DNA of 64,000 bases from positions 1 to 64,000 of the forward strand of contig NZ_UNRC01000003.1 in assembly GCF_900537065.1 (NCBI RefSeq). Direction: 5' to 3'. This document shows positions 14,150-24,435 of this stretch, in pieces; the first letter of the stretch is position 1, and every line of letters begins with the position of its first letter. Source of the stretch: Sphingorhabdus sp. Alg239-R122 (GTDB taxonomy: Bacteria > Pseudomonadota > Alphaproteobacteria > Sphingomonadales > Sphingomonadaceae). The position numbers and the translations under genes are program-made. The notes beneath the pieces were generated by a model. The model was not told the DNA's origin, did not search any database, and was given only the letters and a program-made list of their open reading frames with translations.

Positions 14150-16894
14150 ATGCAAGACGCAGCAGTGGCAAGTTCGGGCCAGCAATACAAAGCACTGGGG
14201 ATGAGCACGTTCGCCTTCACCACCTGCTTTGCCGTCTGGACAATTTTTTCGATCATCGGGATCAAGATCAAGGCCGATCTGGGCCTGTCTGACACACAAT
14301 TTGGTTTGCTCGTCGGCACGCCTATTTTGACCGGCTCCCTATCACGCATTTTTCTGGGCATTTGGGCTGATCAATATGGCGGGCGGCTGGTTCTCACGCT
14401 GACCATGTTGTGTGCGGCGATCGCAACATTCCTGCTCTCCATGGCTACGAGCTACCCGGTAATGTTGCTTGCAGCCCTTGGTGTAGGTTTGGCGGGCGGC
14501 AGTTTTGCCGTTGGTATCGCCTATGTTTCCACATGGTATCCCAAAGAAAAGCAGGGCACAGCTTTGGGGATATTTGGGGTTGGTAACGTCGGTGCCGCGA
14601 TCACAAGTTTTGTAGCGCCTTTGGTGTTGGTAGCATTTGGCTGGACGACTGTGGCTCAGGTTTGGGCGGCGGTCCTGGCGGCAGTGGCGGTGTTCTTCTG
14701 GCTTTCTACAGAAGATGATCCAGTGCTTAAGGCACGGCGTCAGAGCGGCGAAAAACCGCGTTCGGCGTTAATGCAGCTGGAGCCGCTTAAAAATCAGCAG
14801 GTCTGGCGGTTTGCGCTCTACTATTTCTTCGTATTCGGGGCATTTGTTGCCCTTGCCTTGTGGCTCCCCCACTATCTGATTGATGTTTACAAACTGGACA
14901 TCAAAACGGCGGGTATGATTGCTGTGGCTTATTCGGTTCCGGCCAGTTTATTTCGCGCCTATGGTGGTCATCTGTCGGACAAATATGGCGCGCGCAAGGT
15001 GATGTATGCGACCTTTGGCGTGTCGCTCATCTGCCTGTTCATGCTTTCCTACCCTGAAACCGATTATATCATTCACGGTATCGAAGGACCGATTGCCTTT
15101 TCCACTTCGATGGGTTTGGTCCCGTTCGTTATTGCGATTTTCATCCTCGGTTTCTTTATGTCGCTGGGCAAAGCTGCAGTTTACAAGCATATCCCTGTCT
15201 ATTACCCGGGCAATGTTGGATCGGTCGGCGGTCTGGTCGGGATGATTGGCGGCCTGGGTGGTTTCTTTCTTCCCATCGCGTTTGGCGCGATGAATGACCT
15301 TACCGGCATTTGGACCAGCTGCTTCATGCTGTTGTTTTTCCTGGTCGCCGTTGCGCTTGCCTGGATGCATTTTTCGGTGCGCCAGATGGAACAGAGAGCG
15401 GTCGGAACACAATTGTCCGAACTGCCTGAATTCCCTGAAATGCAGGATATTCAGGATAGTACCATCCACAAGGAGACCCATGCTCCCTCTAAGCTGCTTG
15501 AAACCTGGGAGCCTGAAGATGAGGAATTCTGGGCCGATAAAGGCGCAAAGATTGCGCAGCGCAATTTGTGGATTTCCATTCCCTGTTTGCTGCTGGCCTT
15601 TTCGGTCTGGATGGTCTGGTCAGTGGTGGTCGCAAAACTGCCCGTTATCGGCTTTGATTATTCGACCGATCAACTCTTCTGGCTGGCCGCCTTGCCGGGG
15701 CTTTCAGGGGCAACCTTAAGAATATTTTATAGCTTTATGGTGCCAATTTTCGGTGGCAGGCTATGGACAACTTTAACGACACTTTCATTGCTTATTCCAG
15801 CCTTCGGTATCGGCTATGCGGTACAGAATCCGCAAACACCCTATTTCATTTTCCTGATACTCTCGCTGCTCTGCGGTTTTGGCGGCGGCAATTTTGCCTC
15901 CTCCATGGCGAATATCAGCTTCTTTTTCCCGAAACGGCAAAAGGGTAATGCGCTGGCACTCAATGCTGGCCTTGGCAATGCGGGCGTATCGGTCATGCAG
16001 TTTCTGGTGCCGATCGTCATTACCGCCGGTGTTTTCGGCTTTATGGGCGGCGAACCGCAAGCCACTTCGGATGGTGGCTCACTGTGGATCCAAAATGCCG
16101 GCTTTATCTGGGTACCGTTTATCCTGATCAGCGCAGCACTTGCGTGGTTTGGTATGAATGATATCGCTTCAGCCAAGGCAAGCTTTGCCGATCAGGCGGT
16201 GATTTTTCAGCGCAAGCATAACTGGATCATGTGTTTCCTGTATACTGGCACCTTCGGGTCTTTCATCGGCTATTCGGCCGGCTTCCCGCTCTTGTCGAAA
16301 ATCGCGTTTCCAGATGTGGATTCACTCAAATATGTGTTCCTTGGCCCTCTTGTCGGTGCGATATCGCGTGCGGCGACCGGCTGGATATCTGACAAATGGG
16401 GCGGCGGCCGCGTTACATTCTGGACGTTCCTCCTGATGATCGCGGCAGTGGCCGGTGTGCTCTACTTCCTGGGCATCAAGGACCAGCCAGGCGCATTCTG
16501 GGGTTTCTTCGCAATGTTCATGCTGCTCTTCTTTGCAACGGGGGTGGGCAATGCTTCGACCTTCCAGATGATCCCGATCATAATGCGCAAGGAAATCGGG
16601 CGGCTCATGCCTAGACTACCTGCGAATGAGCAGCTGCGCAATGCAGAGAAAGAATCTGCGGCGATTATCGGCTTTACCTCGGCAATCGCAGCCTATGGCG
16701 CGTTCTTCATCCCGAAATCATACGGAACGTCGATTTCGATGACGGGCGCACCCAATGCGGCGCTTTGGGGTTTCCTGATCTTCTACGCCGCCTGCGCTGC
16801 CATGACTTGGTTTGTTTATACCCGCCAAGGCGGCCTGCTCCACGACATTGAACGCGGACGTGAAGCTGCATCTCCTATCCCGACAACAGCATAA
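14150..16894 (+). CDS. narK: Fused double nitrate/nitrite transporter NarK
   Basis: 914 residues from ATG 14150 (an upstream ATG at 14129 would give 921). AAGGGAG at 14134-14140 is well placed for 14150. The protein is two major facilitator domains in one chain: domain 1 about residues 20-430, a charged linker about 430-475, domain 2 about 475-905, each with about 12 membrane segments. Each half has the NarK glycine-rich signatures ('GLAGGSFAVGIAYVSTWYP', 'GFGGGNFASSMANISFFFP'). Such NarK1-NarK2 fusions are known in denitrifiers such as Paracoccus, one half being a proton-nitrate symporter and the other a nitrate/nitrite exchanger. First gene of the nar operon. Confidence 0.95.
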   Translation: MQDAAVASSGQQYKALGMSTFAFTTCFAVWTIFSIIGIKIKADLGLSDTQFGLLVGTPILTGSLSRIFLGIWADQYGGRLVLTLTMLCAAIATFLLSMATSYPVMLLAALGVGLAGGSFAVGIAYVSTWYPKEKQGTALGIFGVGNVGAAITSFVAPLVLVAFGWTTVAQVWAAVLAAVAVFFWLSTEDDPVLKARRQSGEKPRSALMQLEPLKNQQVWRFALYYFFVFGAFVALALWLPHYLIDVYKLDIKTAGMIAVAYSVPASLFRAYGGHLSDKYGARKVMYATFGVSLICLFMLSYPETDYIIHGIEGPIAFSTSMGLVPFVIAIFILGFFMSLGKAAVYKHIPVYYPGNVGSVGGLVGMIGGLGGFFLPIAFGAMNDLTGIWTSCFMLLFFLVAVALAWMHFSVRQMEQRAVGTQLSELPEFPEMQDIQDSTIHKETHAPSKLLETWEPEDEEFWADKGAKIAQRNLWISIPCLLLAFSVWMVWSVVVAKLPVIGFDYSTDQLFWLAALPGLSGATLRIFYSFMVPIFGGRLWTTLTTLSLLIPAFGIGYAVQNPQTPYFIFLILSLLCGFGGGNFASSMANISFFFPKRQKGNALALNAGLGNAGVSVMQFLVPIVITAGVFGFMGGEPQATSDGGSLWIQNAGFIWVPFILISAALAWFGMNDIASAKASFADQAVIFQRKHNWIMCFLYTGTFGSFIGYSAGFPLLSKIAFPDVDSLKYVFLGPLVGAISRAATGWISDKWGGGRVTFWTFLLMIAAVAGVLYFLGIKDQPGAFWGFFAMFMLLFFATGVGNASTFQMIPIIMRKEIGRLMPRLPANEQLRNAEKESAAIIGFTSAIAAYGAFFIPKSYGTSISMTGAPNAALWGFLIFYAACAAMTWFVYTRQGGLLHDIERGREAASPIPTTA

Positions 16895-16910
16895 TATGAG
16901 GACCTGAAAA

Positions 16911-19900
16911 ATGAGCCATCTTCTTGATCGATTGAACTTTTTCAGCAAGACCAAAGCCCCTTATGCGGACGGGCACGGGATTACGACCAGCGAAGATCGG
17001 CGCTGGGAAGATGGCTATCGAAAACGGTGGCAGCATGACAAGATCGTCCGTTCCACGCACGGCGTGAACTGCACGGGTTCATGCTCATGGAAAGTCTATG
17101 TGAAGGGCGGGATCGTCACATGGGAAACGCAGCAGACAGACTATCCGCGCACACGGCCTGATCTGCCCAATCATGAACCACGCGGCTGTTCCCGCGGTGC
17201 GAGCTATAGCTGGTACATCTATTCCGCCAACCGCGTGAAATATCCGCTTATCCGGTCAAGGTTGGTACGGTTGTGGCGCAAGGCGCGCGAAACCATGGAG
17301 CCGGTTGCGGCATGGAAATCTATCGTTGAAGATCAGGCGAAACGCGACAGTTACACAAAAATCCGCGGCCATGGCGGTTTTATCCGCGCGGCGTGGGACG
17401 AAGTGACAGAGATTATCGCTGCGTCCAATGCCTATACCGCAAAGAAATACGGCCCCGACCGCGTTATCGGTTTCTCGCCCATTCCGGCCATGTCAATGGT
17501 GTCCTATGCAGCGGGTTCACGTTATCTGTCCCTGCTGGGCGGCACATGCATGTCATTCTATGACTGGTATTGCGATTTGCCACCAGCTTCGCCCATGACA
17601 TGGGGGGAACAGACCGATGTTCCCGAAAGCGCCGACTGGTATAATGCAGGCTTCCTGATGCTTTGGGGTTCCAATGTGCCGCAGACACGGACACCGGATG
17701 CCCATTTTTACACTGAAGCGCGCTACAGAGGCGCCAAATCAGTTGTGGTATCGCCCGATTATTCCGAAGCGGCGAAATTCTCTGATATGTGGCTGCATCC
17801 TAAACAGGGCACAGATGCTGCGCTGGCTATGGCGATGGGCCATGTCATTTTGCGCGAATATCATCTTGACCGCCAAGCCGAATATTTTGAGGAATATGCG
17901 CGCAAATATTCCGATATGCCCATGCTGGTGCGGCTGGTGGAAAAAGATGGGCATTTCATTCCCGAGCGCTTGCTCAGAGCCTCTGAATTCAAAGACAATC
18001 TGGGCGAAAAAGAAAATGCCGAATGGAAAACCGTTGCCTTTGATGAACTGAGTGAAAAAATAGTCGTACCCAATGGCACCATCGGCTCACGCTGGAGCGA
18101 AAAGGGCAAATGGAACCTTGAAGAAAAAGAAACCGACGGTAATGATACCAAGCTCAAGCTGACCAACATACTGGACGGCGATCATGATACAGTGGTCGAT
18201 GTCGCGTTCCCATATTTCGGCAACCGCGAGCATGATTATTTCAAAGGTACGGATCATCCCGATACGCTGATCCGGCGCGTACCTGCCCGTAATGTTAAGC
18301 TTGCAAAAGGCGGCGTATTGGTTGCCTCTGTCTATGACCTTTTCATGGCAAACTATGGTCTGGACCGCGGCCTTGGCGGTGAAAACATCGCCAGCGATTA
18401 TAGTGAGAATGAGCCTTATACACCGGCATGGGCTGAGCAAATAACCGGTACACCCGCCGATCAGATAATCACCGTAGCTCGCGAATTTGCGGACAATGCC
18501 GAAAAAACGAACGGCAAGTCGATGGTGATATTGGGGGCAGGCCTCAACCACTGGTATCATATGGACATGAACTACAGGGGAATTATCAATCTCCTGATCA
18601 TGTGCGGCTGTATTGGCCAGTCGGGTGGCGGTTGGTCGCATTATGTGGGGCAGGAAAAACTGCGTCCGCAAACCGGGTGGCAGCCGCTGGCATTTGCGCT
18701 CGATTGGGCGCGCCCGCCGAGGCATCAGAACTCAACCAGCTTCTTTTATGCGCATAGCGATCAATGGCGTTATGAGACTCTTGATGTCGATGAAATCCTG
18801 TCGCCTACCGCGCCCGAAGGGGAAATGAGTGGATCGCTGATTGATTTTAATGTCCGCGCGGAGCGTATGGGTTGGCTGCCGTCTGCGCCGCAGCTAAAAA
18901 CCAATCCGCTAGAGGTTGCAAAAGCTGCACGCGATGCTGGCAAAGAACCCAAAGACTATGTGGTTGATGGTTTGAAATCAGGCGACCTGAAGCTTAGCTG
19001 CCATGATCCCGATGATCCGGCAAACTGGCCGCGCAACATGTTCGTCTGGCGCTCCAATATCCTGGGCTCGTCGGGCAAGGGGCATGAATATTTCCTCAAA
19101 CATCTGCTCGGCACCGAACATGGCGTGCAAGGCAAAGACCTCGGGGAAATGGGGCACAAAAAACCAGAAGATGTCGTCTGGCATGACGAAGCGCCAGAAG
19201 GAAAACTTGATCTTGTTGTTACGTTGGATTTCCGTATGTCGACGACCTGCGTCTATTCAGACATCGTCCTGCCGACAGCAACCTGGTATGAGAAAAACGA
19301 CCTGAACACGTCGGATATGCATCCGTTTATTCACCCACTTTCGGCGGCGGTGGACCCTGTATGGGAATCCAAATCGGACTGGGAAATCTACAAGGCAATC
19401 GCCAAGAAATTCTCTGAAATCGCTCCAGAGGTTCTCGGCGAAGAAGAGGATGTGGTGATGACGCCTATCCTGCACGATACGCCAGGTGAAATTGCGCAAC
19501 CCATGGATGTTCAGGACTGGAAAACCGGTGATGTGGAACCAATCCCGGGTAAGACCATGGCACAGATTTCGGTTGTGAAACGCGATTATCCGAACCTCTA
19601 CAAACGCTTCACCGCGCTGGGCCCGCTCATGGAAAATGTCGGCAATGGCGGTAAGGGCATCGCCTGGAAGACGAAAGAGGAAGTTGAGCATCTGAAAGAG
19701 CTTAACGGTGTCGTCACCGAAGAGGGTCCAACCAAAGGGATGGCCAAGATCGAGTCAGACATTGACGCAACCGAAGTCATTCTGATGCTTGCGCCCGAAA
19801 CCAATGGTGAAGTCGCGGTCAAGGCATGGGAAGCTCTGGAAGAATTTACCGGACGCGAACATGCGCATCTGGCATTGCCCAAAGAGGATGAAAAAATCCG

Positions 19901-20663
19901 TTACCGCGATGTCGTGGCACAGCCGCGCAAAATTATCTCCTCACCGACATGGTCGGGCATTGAGAGCGAGAAGGTTTGCTATAATGCGGGCTATACCAAC
20001 GTGCATGAATTGATCCCGTGGCGCACATTGACCGGGCGACAACAGCTTTATCAGGACCATCTGTGGATGCGCGCCTTTGGTGAAGGTTTCTGCGTCTATC
20101 GCCCGCCAATTGATACCAAGGCGGTAAAGCCGATGCTCGACCGTGCCGAGGGGCAGGAGCATGTTGTACTCAATTTCATCACCCCGCACCAGAAATGGGG
20201 AATTCACTCGACCTATACCGACAATCTGTTGATGCTGACGCTATCACGTGGCGGTCCGATTGTGTGGATGTCCGAAGTGGACGCAGTCAAGGCAGGTTTG
20301 GTCGATAATGACTGGGTCGAAGCGTTTAATTCGAACGGCGCTCTTGTGGCCCGTGTGGTGGTGTCGCAGCGTATGAAAGAAGGCACACTGTTCATGTATC
20401 ATGCGCAGGAAAAAATCGTAAATGTTCCCGGGTCGCCAATAACCGGGCAGCGCGGGGGCATTCATAACAGTGTCACCCGCGCCATCCTGAAACCCACCCA
20501 TATGATCGGCGGCTATGCGCAGCAAAGCTATGGCTTCAACTATTACGGCACGGTCGGTTCAAACCGCGATGAATTCGTGATTGTCCGCAAGCTGGCCGAT
20601 GTCGATTGGCTGGACGGGGAAAAAGACCGGTTACACCCGGATGATATGGAGGCGGCAGAATGA
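16911..20663 (+). CDS. narG: Respiratory nitrate reductase alpha subunit
   Basis: 1250 residues, full length. Catalytic subunit of membrane-bound nitrate reductase, cytoplasmic face, reducing nitrate to nitrite at a bis-MGD molybdenum site. The FS0 cluster ligands are H50, C54, C58 and C93, one off from the E. coli numbering, and the Mo ligand is Asp222 in 'YDWYCDLPPASP'. N-terminal 'KTKAPYADGHG' resembles the vestigial signal of NarG, which is not exported. Separated from narK by 16 nt; stop overlaps the narH start (ATGA). Confidence 0.98.
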   Translation: MSHLLDRLNFFSKTKAPYADGHGITTSEDRRWEDGYRKRWQHDKIVRSTHGVNCTGSCSWKVYVKGGIVTWETQQTDYPRTRPDLPNHEPRGCSRGASYSWYIYSANRVKYPLIRSRLVRLWRKARETMEPVAAWKSIVEDQAKRDSYTKIRGHGGFIRAAWDEVTEIIAASNAYTAKKYGPDRVIGFSPIPAMSMVSYAAGSRYLSLLGGTCMSFYDWYCDLPPASPMTWGEQTDVPESADWYNAGFLMLWGSNVPQTRTPDAHFYTEARYRGAKSVVVSPDYSEAAKFSDMWLHPKQGTDAALAMAMGHVILREYHLDRQAEYFEEYARKYSDMPMLVRLVEKDGHFIPERLLRASEFKDNLGEKENAEWKTVAFDELSEKIVVPNGTIGSRWSEKGKWNLEEKETDGNDTKLKLTNILDGDHDTVVDVAFPYFGNREHDYFKGTDHPDTLIRRVPARNVKLAKGGVLVASVYDLFMANYGLDRGLGGENIASDYSENEPYTPAWAEQITGTPADQIITVAREFADNAEKTNGKSMVILGAGLNHWYHMDMNYRGIINLLIMCGCIGQSGGGWSHYVGQEKLRPQTGWQPLAFALDWARPPRHQNSTSFFYAHSDQWRYETLDVDEILSPTAPEGEMSGSLIDFNVRAERMGWLPSAPQLKTNPLEVAKAARDAGKEPKDYVVDGLKSGDLKLSCHDPDDPANWPRNMFVWRSNILGSSGKGHEYFLKHLLGTEHGVQGKDLGEMGHKKPEDVVWHDEAPEGKLDLVVTLDFRMSTTCVYSDIVLPTATWYEKNDLNTSDMHPFIHPLSAAVDPVWESKSDWEIYKAIAKKFSEIAPEVLGEEEDVVMTPILHDTPGEIAQPMDVQDWKTGDVEPIPGKTMAQISVVKRDYPNLYKRFTALGPLMENVGNGGKGIAWKTKEEVEHLKELNGVVTEEGPTKGMAKIESDIDATEVILMLAPETNGEVAVKAWEALEEFTGREHAHLALPKEDEKIRYRDVVAQPRKIISSPTWSGIESEKVCYNAGYTNVHELIPWRTLTGRQQLYQDHLWMRAFGEGFCVYRPPIDTKAVKPMLDRAEGQEHVVLNFITPHQKWGIHSTYTDNLLMLTLSRGGPIVWMSEVDAVKAGLVDNDWVEAFNSNGALVARVVVSQRMKEGTLFMYHAQEKIVNVPGSPITGQRGGIHNSVTRAILKPTHMIGGYAQQSYGFNYYGTVGSNRDEFVIVRKLADVDWLDGEKDRLHPDDMEAAE

Positions 20664-22204
20664 AAGTACGTGCGCAAATAGGCAAGGTCCTGAACCTCGA
20701 CAAATGCATTGGCTGCCACACCTGTTCGGTCACGTGCAAAAATGTATGGACCAGCCGCGAAGGCATGGAATATGCATGGTTCAACAATGTTGAAACAAAG
20801 CCCGGCATCGGCTTTCCTAAGGACTGGGAAAACCAGGACCGCTGGAATGGCGGCTGGGAGCGGCAGAGAAATGGCCGCATCCGACCGAAAATGGGCGGGA
20901 AATGGCGGTTGCTGGCCAAGATTTTCGCCAATCCCGATATGCCGGAAATTGACGATTATTACGAACCTTTCACGTTCGACTATGAACATCTGCAAAAGTC
21001 GCCCGAAATGAAGGCGATGCCGACCGCGCGGCCGCGTTCGCTGGTGTCAGGCGAACGGATGGAGAAAATCGAATGGGGCCCGAACTGGGAAGAAATTCTG
21101 GGCGGAGAATTTTCCAAGCGCAGCGAAGATTATAATTTCGAAGGCGTCGAAAAAGAGATTTACGGCGAATTTGAAAACACTTTCATGATGTATTTGCCGC
21201 GGTTATGCGAGCATTGCCTCAACCCGACCTGTGTGGCGGCCTGCCCTTCAGGATCGATCTACAAGCGAGAAGAAGATGGTATTGTTCTAATTGACCAGGA
21301 AAAATGCCGTGGCTGGCGGATGTGCGTGTCGGGCTGTCCGTACAAGAAAATCTATTATAACTGGAATAGCGGTAAATCGGAAAAATGCACATTCTGTTAT
21401 CCGCGTATTGAAGTGGGTCAACCGACAGTGTGCTCTGAAACCTGTGTCGGGCGTATCCGCTACCTGGGCGTGATGCTCTATGATGCTGACCGCATCGAAG
21501 AAGCCGCCTCGGCGGAAAGTGAGCAGGACCTCTATCAGGCACAGCTTGATATTTTCCTGGATCCCAATGACCCAGAAGTCATCACCCAGGCGCGCAAGGA
21601 TGGCGTGCCCGAAGCATGGCTCGAATCCGCCCGCAAGTCGCCGGTCTATAAAATGGCGATGGAATGGAAAGTCGCATTCCCGCTGCATCCTGAATACCGG
21701 ACATTGCCAATGGTATGGTATGTACCGCCACTGTCACCGATTAATTCGGCGGCAAGTGCAGGTAAAATGGCGTTCAAGGATGACATGCCCGACGTACGCT
21801 CACTGCGTATTCCGCTGCGTTATCTTGCCAACCTGCTGACGGCGGGAGAGGAGGAGCCGATTGCGCTTTGCCTAGAACGGATGATGGCGATGCGAAGCTA
21901 TATGCGTGCCAAAACAGTTGATGGCGTCATTGCGACCGATATTGCCGAAGGCGTTGGCATGACAGCTGGACAAATAGACGAGATGTATCATGTGATGGCG
22001 ATTGCCAATTATGAAGACCGTTTTGTCATTCCAACTTCCCACCGCGAAGAAGCCGAAGATGCGTTTGATGAGCGCGGATCGTGCGGTTTCTCATTCGGCA
22101 ACGGCTGTTCGGGCGGTTCCACCGAAACCAATATGTTCGGCACACCGAAAAAGAAGAAAGTCCAGTCACCATCGGCGTTTCTAACGGAAGGAGAGCGGTC
22201 ATGA
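20660..22204 (+). CDS. narH: Respiratory nitrate reductase beta subunit
   Basis: 514 residues. Carries electrons from NarI to NarG through three [4Fe-4S] and one [3Fe-4S] cluster. The first cysteine group is C16-C19-C22-C26 ('CIGCHTCSVTC'); the second is 'CEHCLNPTCVAACP'; the third 'KCRGWRMCVSGCP' has Trp in the place of one Cys, as in all NarH, which gives the [3Fe-4S] cluster; the fourth is 'CTFCYPRIEVGQPTVCSETC'. Overlaps narG and narJ by 4 nt at each side. Confidence 0.98.
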   Translation: MKVRAQIGKVLNLDKCIGCHTCSVTCKNVWTSREGMEYAWFNNVETKPGIGFPKDWENQDRWNGGWERQRNGRIRPKMGGKWRLLAKIFANPDMPEIDDYYEPFTFDYEHLQKSPEMKAMPTARPRSLVSGERMEKIEWGPNWEEILGGEFSKRSEDYNFEGVEKEIYGEFENTFMMYLPRLCEHCLNPTCVAACPSGSIYKREEDGIVLIDQEKCRGWRMCVSGCPYKKIYYNWNSGKSEKCTFCYPRIEVGQPTVCSETCVGRIRYLGVMLYDADRIEEAASAESEQDLYQAQLDIFLDPNDPEVITQARKDGVPEAWLESARKSPVYKMAMEWKVAFPLHPEYRTLPMVWYVPPLSPINSAASAGKMAFKDDMPDVRSLRIPLRYLANLLTAGEEEPIALCLERMMAMRSYMRAKTVDGVIATDIAEGVGMTAGQIDEMYHVMAIANYEDRFVIPTSHREEAEDAFDERGSCGFSFGNGCSGGSTETNMFGTPKKKKVQSPSAFLTEGERS

Positions 22205-22938
22205 TGAAGACATTCAAAGTACTGGCCGCGCTGCTGACATATCCGACTGTAGAGATTAAGGAGGCCGTTGAAGATTTTCTGCCAGCATTGAAAGAAGAAG
22301 GGCTGGTTCCCGCCCCTTTTCAGAAACGTTTGCAGGCACTGATTACGGAATATCGGGAGCGTGATTTGCTCGACTTGCAGGAACGTTATGTTCTCTTGTT
22401 CGACCGCACCCGTTCGCTCTCGCTGCACTTGTTTGAACACGTGCACGGCGAGAGCCGGGATCGCGGCCAGGCGATGGTTGATTTGAAAGCTATGTACGAA
22501 GACAAAGGCCTGACGATCAGCTCGACCGAACTGCCTGATTTCCTACCGCTGTTCCTTGAATATCTGTCCATCCTGTCGCAAACTGAGGCTTTGGAGCTGC
22601 TGGGCGAACCTGCGCATGTCATTGCCGCTATCGGCGAGCGGTTAATCAAGCGTGGCAGCAGCTATGCCGCTGTGCTCGAGGCGCTGGGGCATCTATCAGG
22701 TCCGGCTGATGAAAAGGTCAAAGAAGCGCTGCTTAAAGAACCCGATGATGATCCCGAAGATCTGGAAGCGCTTGATGCGGCGTGGGAAGCGGAACAAGTG
22801 AGCTTTGGCCCCGGGACGCCCGATGAAGGCTGCCCGAAAGCATCAGATATGCTGAGTAAAATGCTGACAGATATTCCGCCGCAGGGCGAAGCCAAACCTG
22901 AGGAAACGACATCTAACGGAGGTACGAAAAATGGCTGA
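22201..22938 (+). CDS. narJ: Nitrate reductase assembly chaperone NarJ
   Basis: 245 residues from ATG 22201, which overlaps the narH stop (ATGATG; the second ATG at 22204 is also possible). An all-helical TorD/NarJ-type chaperone that binds the NarG N terminus and is needed for cofactor insertion, without being part of the enzyme. Seen: 'MKTFKVLAALLTYPT' and 'YVLLFDRTRSLSLHLFEHVHGESRDRG', the family signature (about 60-85). The C-terminal 60 residues are acidic and probably disordered. Overlaps narI by 8 nt. A reading frame open further upstream is only the narH region in another frame. Confidence 0.95.
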   Translation: MMKTFKVLAALLTYPTVEIKEAVEDFLPALKEEGLVPAPFQKRLQALITEYRERDLLDLQERYVLLFDRTRSLSLHLFEHVHGESRDRGQAMVDLKAMYEDKGLTISSTELPDFLPLFLEYLSILSQTEALELLGEPAHVIAAIGERLIKRGSSYAAVLEALGHLSGPADEKVKEALLKEPDDDPEDLEALDAAWEAEQVSFGPGTPDEGCPKASDMLSKMLTDIPPQGEAKPEETTSNGGTKNG

Positions 22939-23626
22939 ATTTTTGAACCATCTCGTTTTCGGCATCTATCCTTATATCGCTTTGTCTGTGCTCGCGATTG
23001 GGTCGGTCATCCGTTATGATCGTGAACCCTATAGCTGGAAATCAGGATCCAGCCAGCTTTTGCGGCGCAAGCAGTTGATGGTGGGCTCGCTGTGTTTTCA
23101 CCTGGGCGTACTGATTATTTTCTTCGGGCATCTAGGAGGGTTGCTGACACCGATTGAGCTGTTTGACGCTATGGGCATCAGTCATGGCGTGAAACAGACA
23201 CTTGCGATTGTTGTGGGCGGCATAGCTGGCATATTCGCATTTTTCGGCGCCACCCTGTTACTCCATCGCCGCCTGTTTGACCCCCGCATAAGGCGCTCAT
23301 CCAGCTTTTCGGACATCGCCATATTGTTCCTGCTCTGGTTGCAACTGGTGCTGGGACTGGCCACGATATTTGTATCGTTGGATCATCTGGATGGGCATGA
23401 AATGGTGAAATTCATGTCATGGGCGCGGGGTATTTTCACGTTCCAGGCGGATGCATCATCCTTTGTCATGGATGTGCATCCGGTCTTCAAGGCACACTTG
23501 TTCCTGGGCCTGACTATATTTCTGGTCTTTCCGTTCACACGGCTTGTGCACATGTTCTCTGCTCCTGTGCGCTACATCTGGCGCTCCGGGTATCAGATTG
23601 TACGCAGCAAGAAGGCCGCGTTATGA
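22931..23626 (+). CDS. narI: Respiratory nitrate reductase gamma subunit, cytochrome b
   Basis: 231 residues, five membrane helices, two b hemes; oxidises quinol on the outer face and passes electrons inward to NarH. Axial ligands fit His57, His67, His189 and His207: the spacings of 10 and 18 are the same as for E. coli His56/66 and His187/205. 'HLVFGIYPYIALSVLAIGSVIRYD' begins the first helix. Start is within narJ, stop overlaps the next gene by 4 nt (ATGA). Confidence 0.97.
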   Translation: MAEFLNHLVFGIYPYIALSVLAIGSVIRYDREPYSWKSGSSQLLRRKQLMVGSLCFHLGVLIIFFGHLGGLLTPIELFDAMGISHGVKQTLAIVVGGIAGIFAFFGATLLLHRRLFDPRIRRSSSFSDIAILFLLWLQLVLGLATIFVSLDHLDGHEMVKFMSWARGIFTFQADASSFVMDVHPVFKAHLFLGLTIFLVFPFTRLVHMFSAPVRYIWRSGYQIVRSKKAAL

Positions 23627-24435
23627 CTCAGTTATCCGAAGCGGCTACCCTGATAGTGAATGGCACGGAAATAACGGCTGAGGTGATTGCTGCCGAAGCG
23701 CAGAATCATCCGGCGGATAATCCCGAAATGGCTTGGTCAGAGGCGGCGCGTGCGCTGGCAATCAAGACATTGCTGCTTGCAGAAGCGGACCGGTTGGGTG
23801 TCGAGCCTGGCAAATATACTGACAGCAAAAACCGGCCATTGGTCGAAGATGATGCGCGGATTGAAGCGCTGCTGGAGCAGGAAGTCAGTATCCCACGGGC
23901 AGATGAGGTAACGTGCCAGCGTTATTATGATCAGCATATTGAGCAGTTTAGCAGTCCGGATCTGGTTGAGGCATCGCATATATTGTTCGCCGCGCCCAAG
24001 GATGATGAACCACGCTATGACAATGCAGTTGCCGATGCGGCACAGGCAATTTCCGAGCTGCAGGAGCATTCCGACAGATTTGCTGCGCTTGCCGAAGCAC
24101 TATCTGCCTGTCCATCCGCTAAACAAGGGGGCAATCTGGGCCAGATTGGCCCTGGCCAGACAGTCAGTGAATTTGAAACTTACCTGTTCAACCTGGATGC
24201 CGATCAGCTTTGTCCTGTTCCGGTAAAGACGCCTTATGGCGCACATGTGATAAAGGCTGGCCGGAAGATCTCTGGTGAGACCATGCCCTTTGAGGCAGTC
24301 AAACCAAGAATCGCAGATTATCTGGAAGAAGCGAGCTGGCGGCGCGGTGTGGCGCAATACATCAAGATACTGGTGGGAAGGGCAGATATATCAGGACTTG
24401 ATATGGCAGGCAGTGACGGCCTTTTGGTGCAATAA
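23623..24435 (+). CDS. PpiC-type (parvulin) peptidyl-prolyl isomerase of the nar operon
   Basis: 270 residues from ATG 23623, overlapping the narI stop. N-terminal helical region about 1-100 and a parvulin domain about 110-215 ('EASHILFAAPKDDEPRYDN', 'GGNLGQIGPGQTVSEFE', 'TPYGAHVIKAGRK'). No signal peptide, so it should be cytoplasmic, unlike most PpiC/SurA proteins and more like NifM. A PpiC gene in this position after narI is known in Pseudomonas aeruginosa, where moaA also follows. A folding role for NarGH is inferred. Its stop abuts the convergent mobA stop with no spacer. Confidence 0.88.
   Translation: MTQLSEAATLIVNGTEITAEVIAAEAQNHPADNPEMAWSEAARALAIKTLLLAEADRLGVEPGKYTDSKNRPLVEDDARIEALLEQEVSIPRADEVTCQRYYDQHIEQFSSPDLVEASHILFAAPKDDEPRYDNAVADAAQAISELQEHSDRFAALAEALSACPSAKQGGNLGQIGPGQTVSEFETYLFNLDADQLCPVPVKTPYGAHVIKAGRKISGETMPFEAVKPRIADYLEEASWRRGVAQYIKILVGRADISGLDMAGSDGLLVQ

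Noticed and set aside
14092-14292. Small overlapping frame at the start of narK
   Set aside because: It is the narK reading region in another frame, without its own ribosome site.
23419-23622. N-terminal extension of the PpiC gene
   Set aside because: It lies within narI in another frame; ATG 23623 overlaps the narI stop in the usual way.
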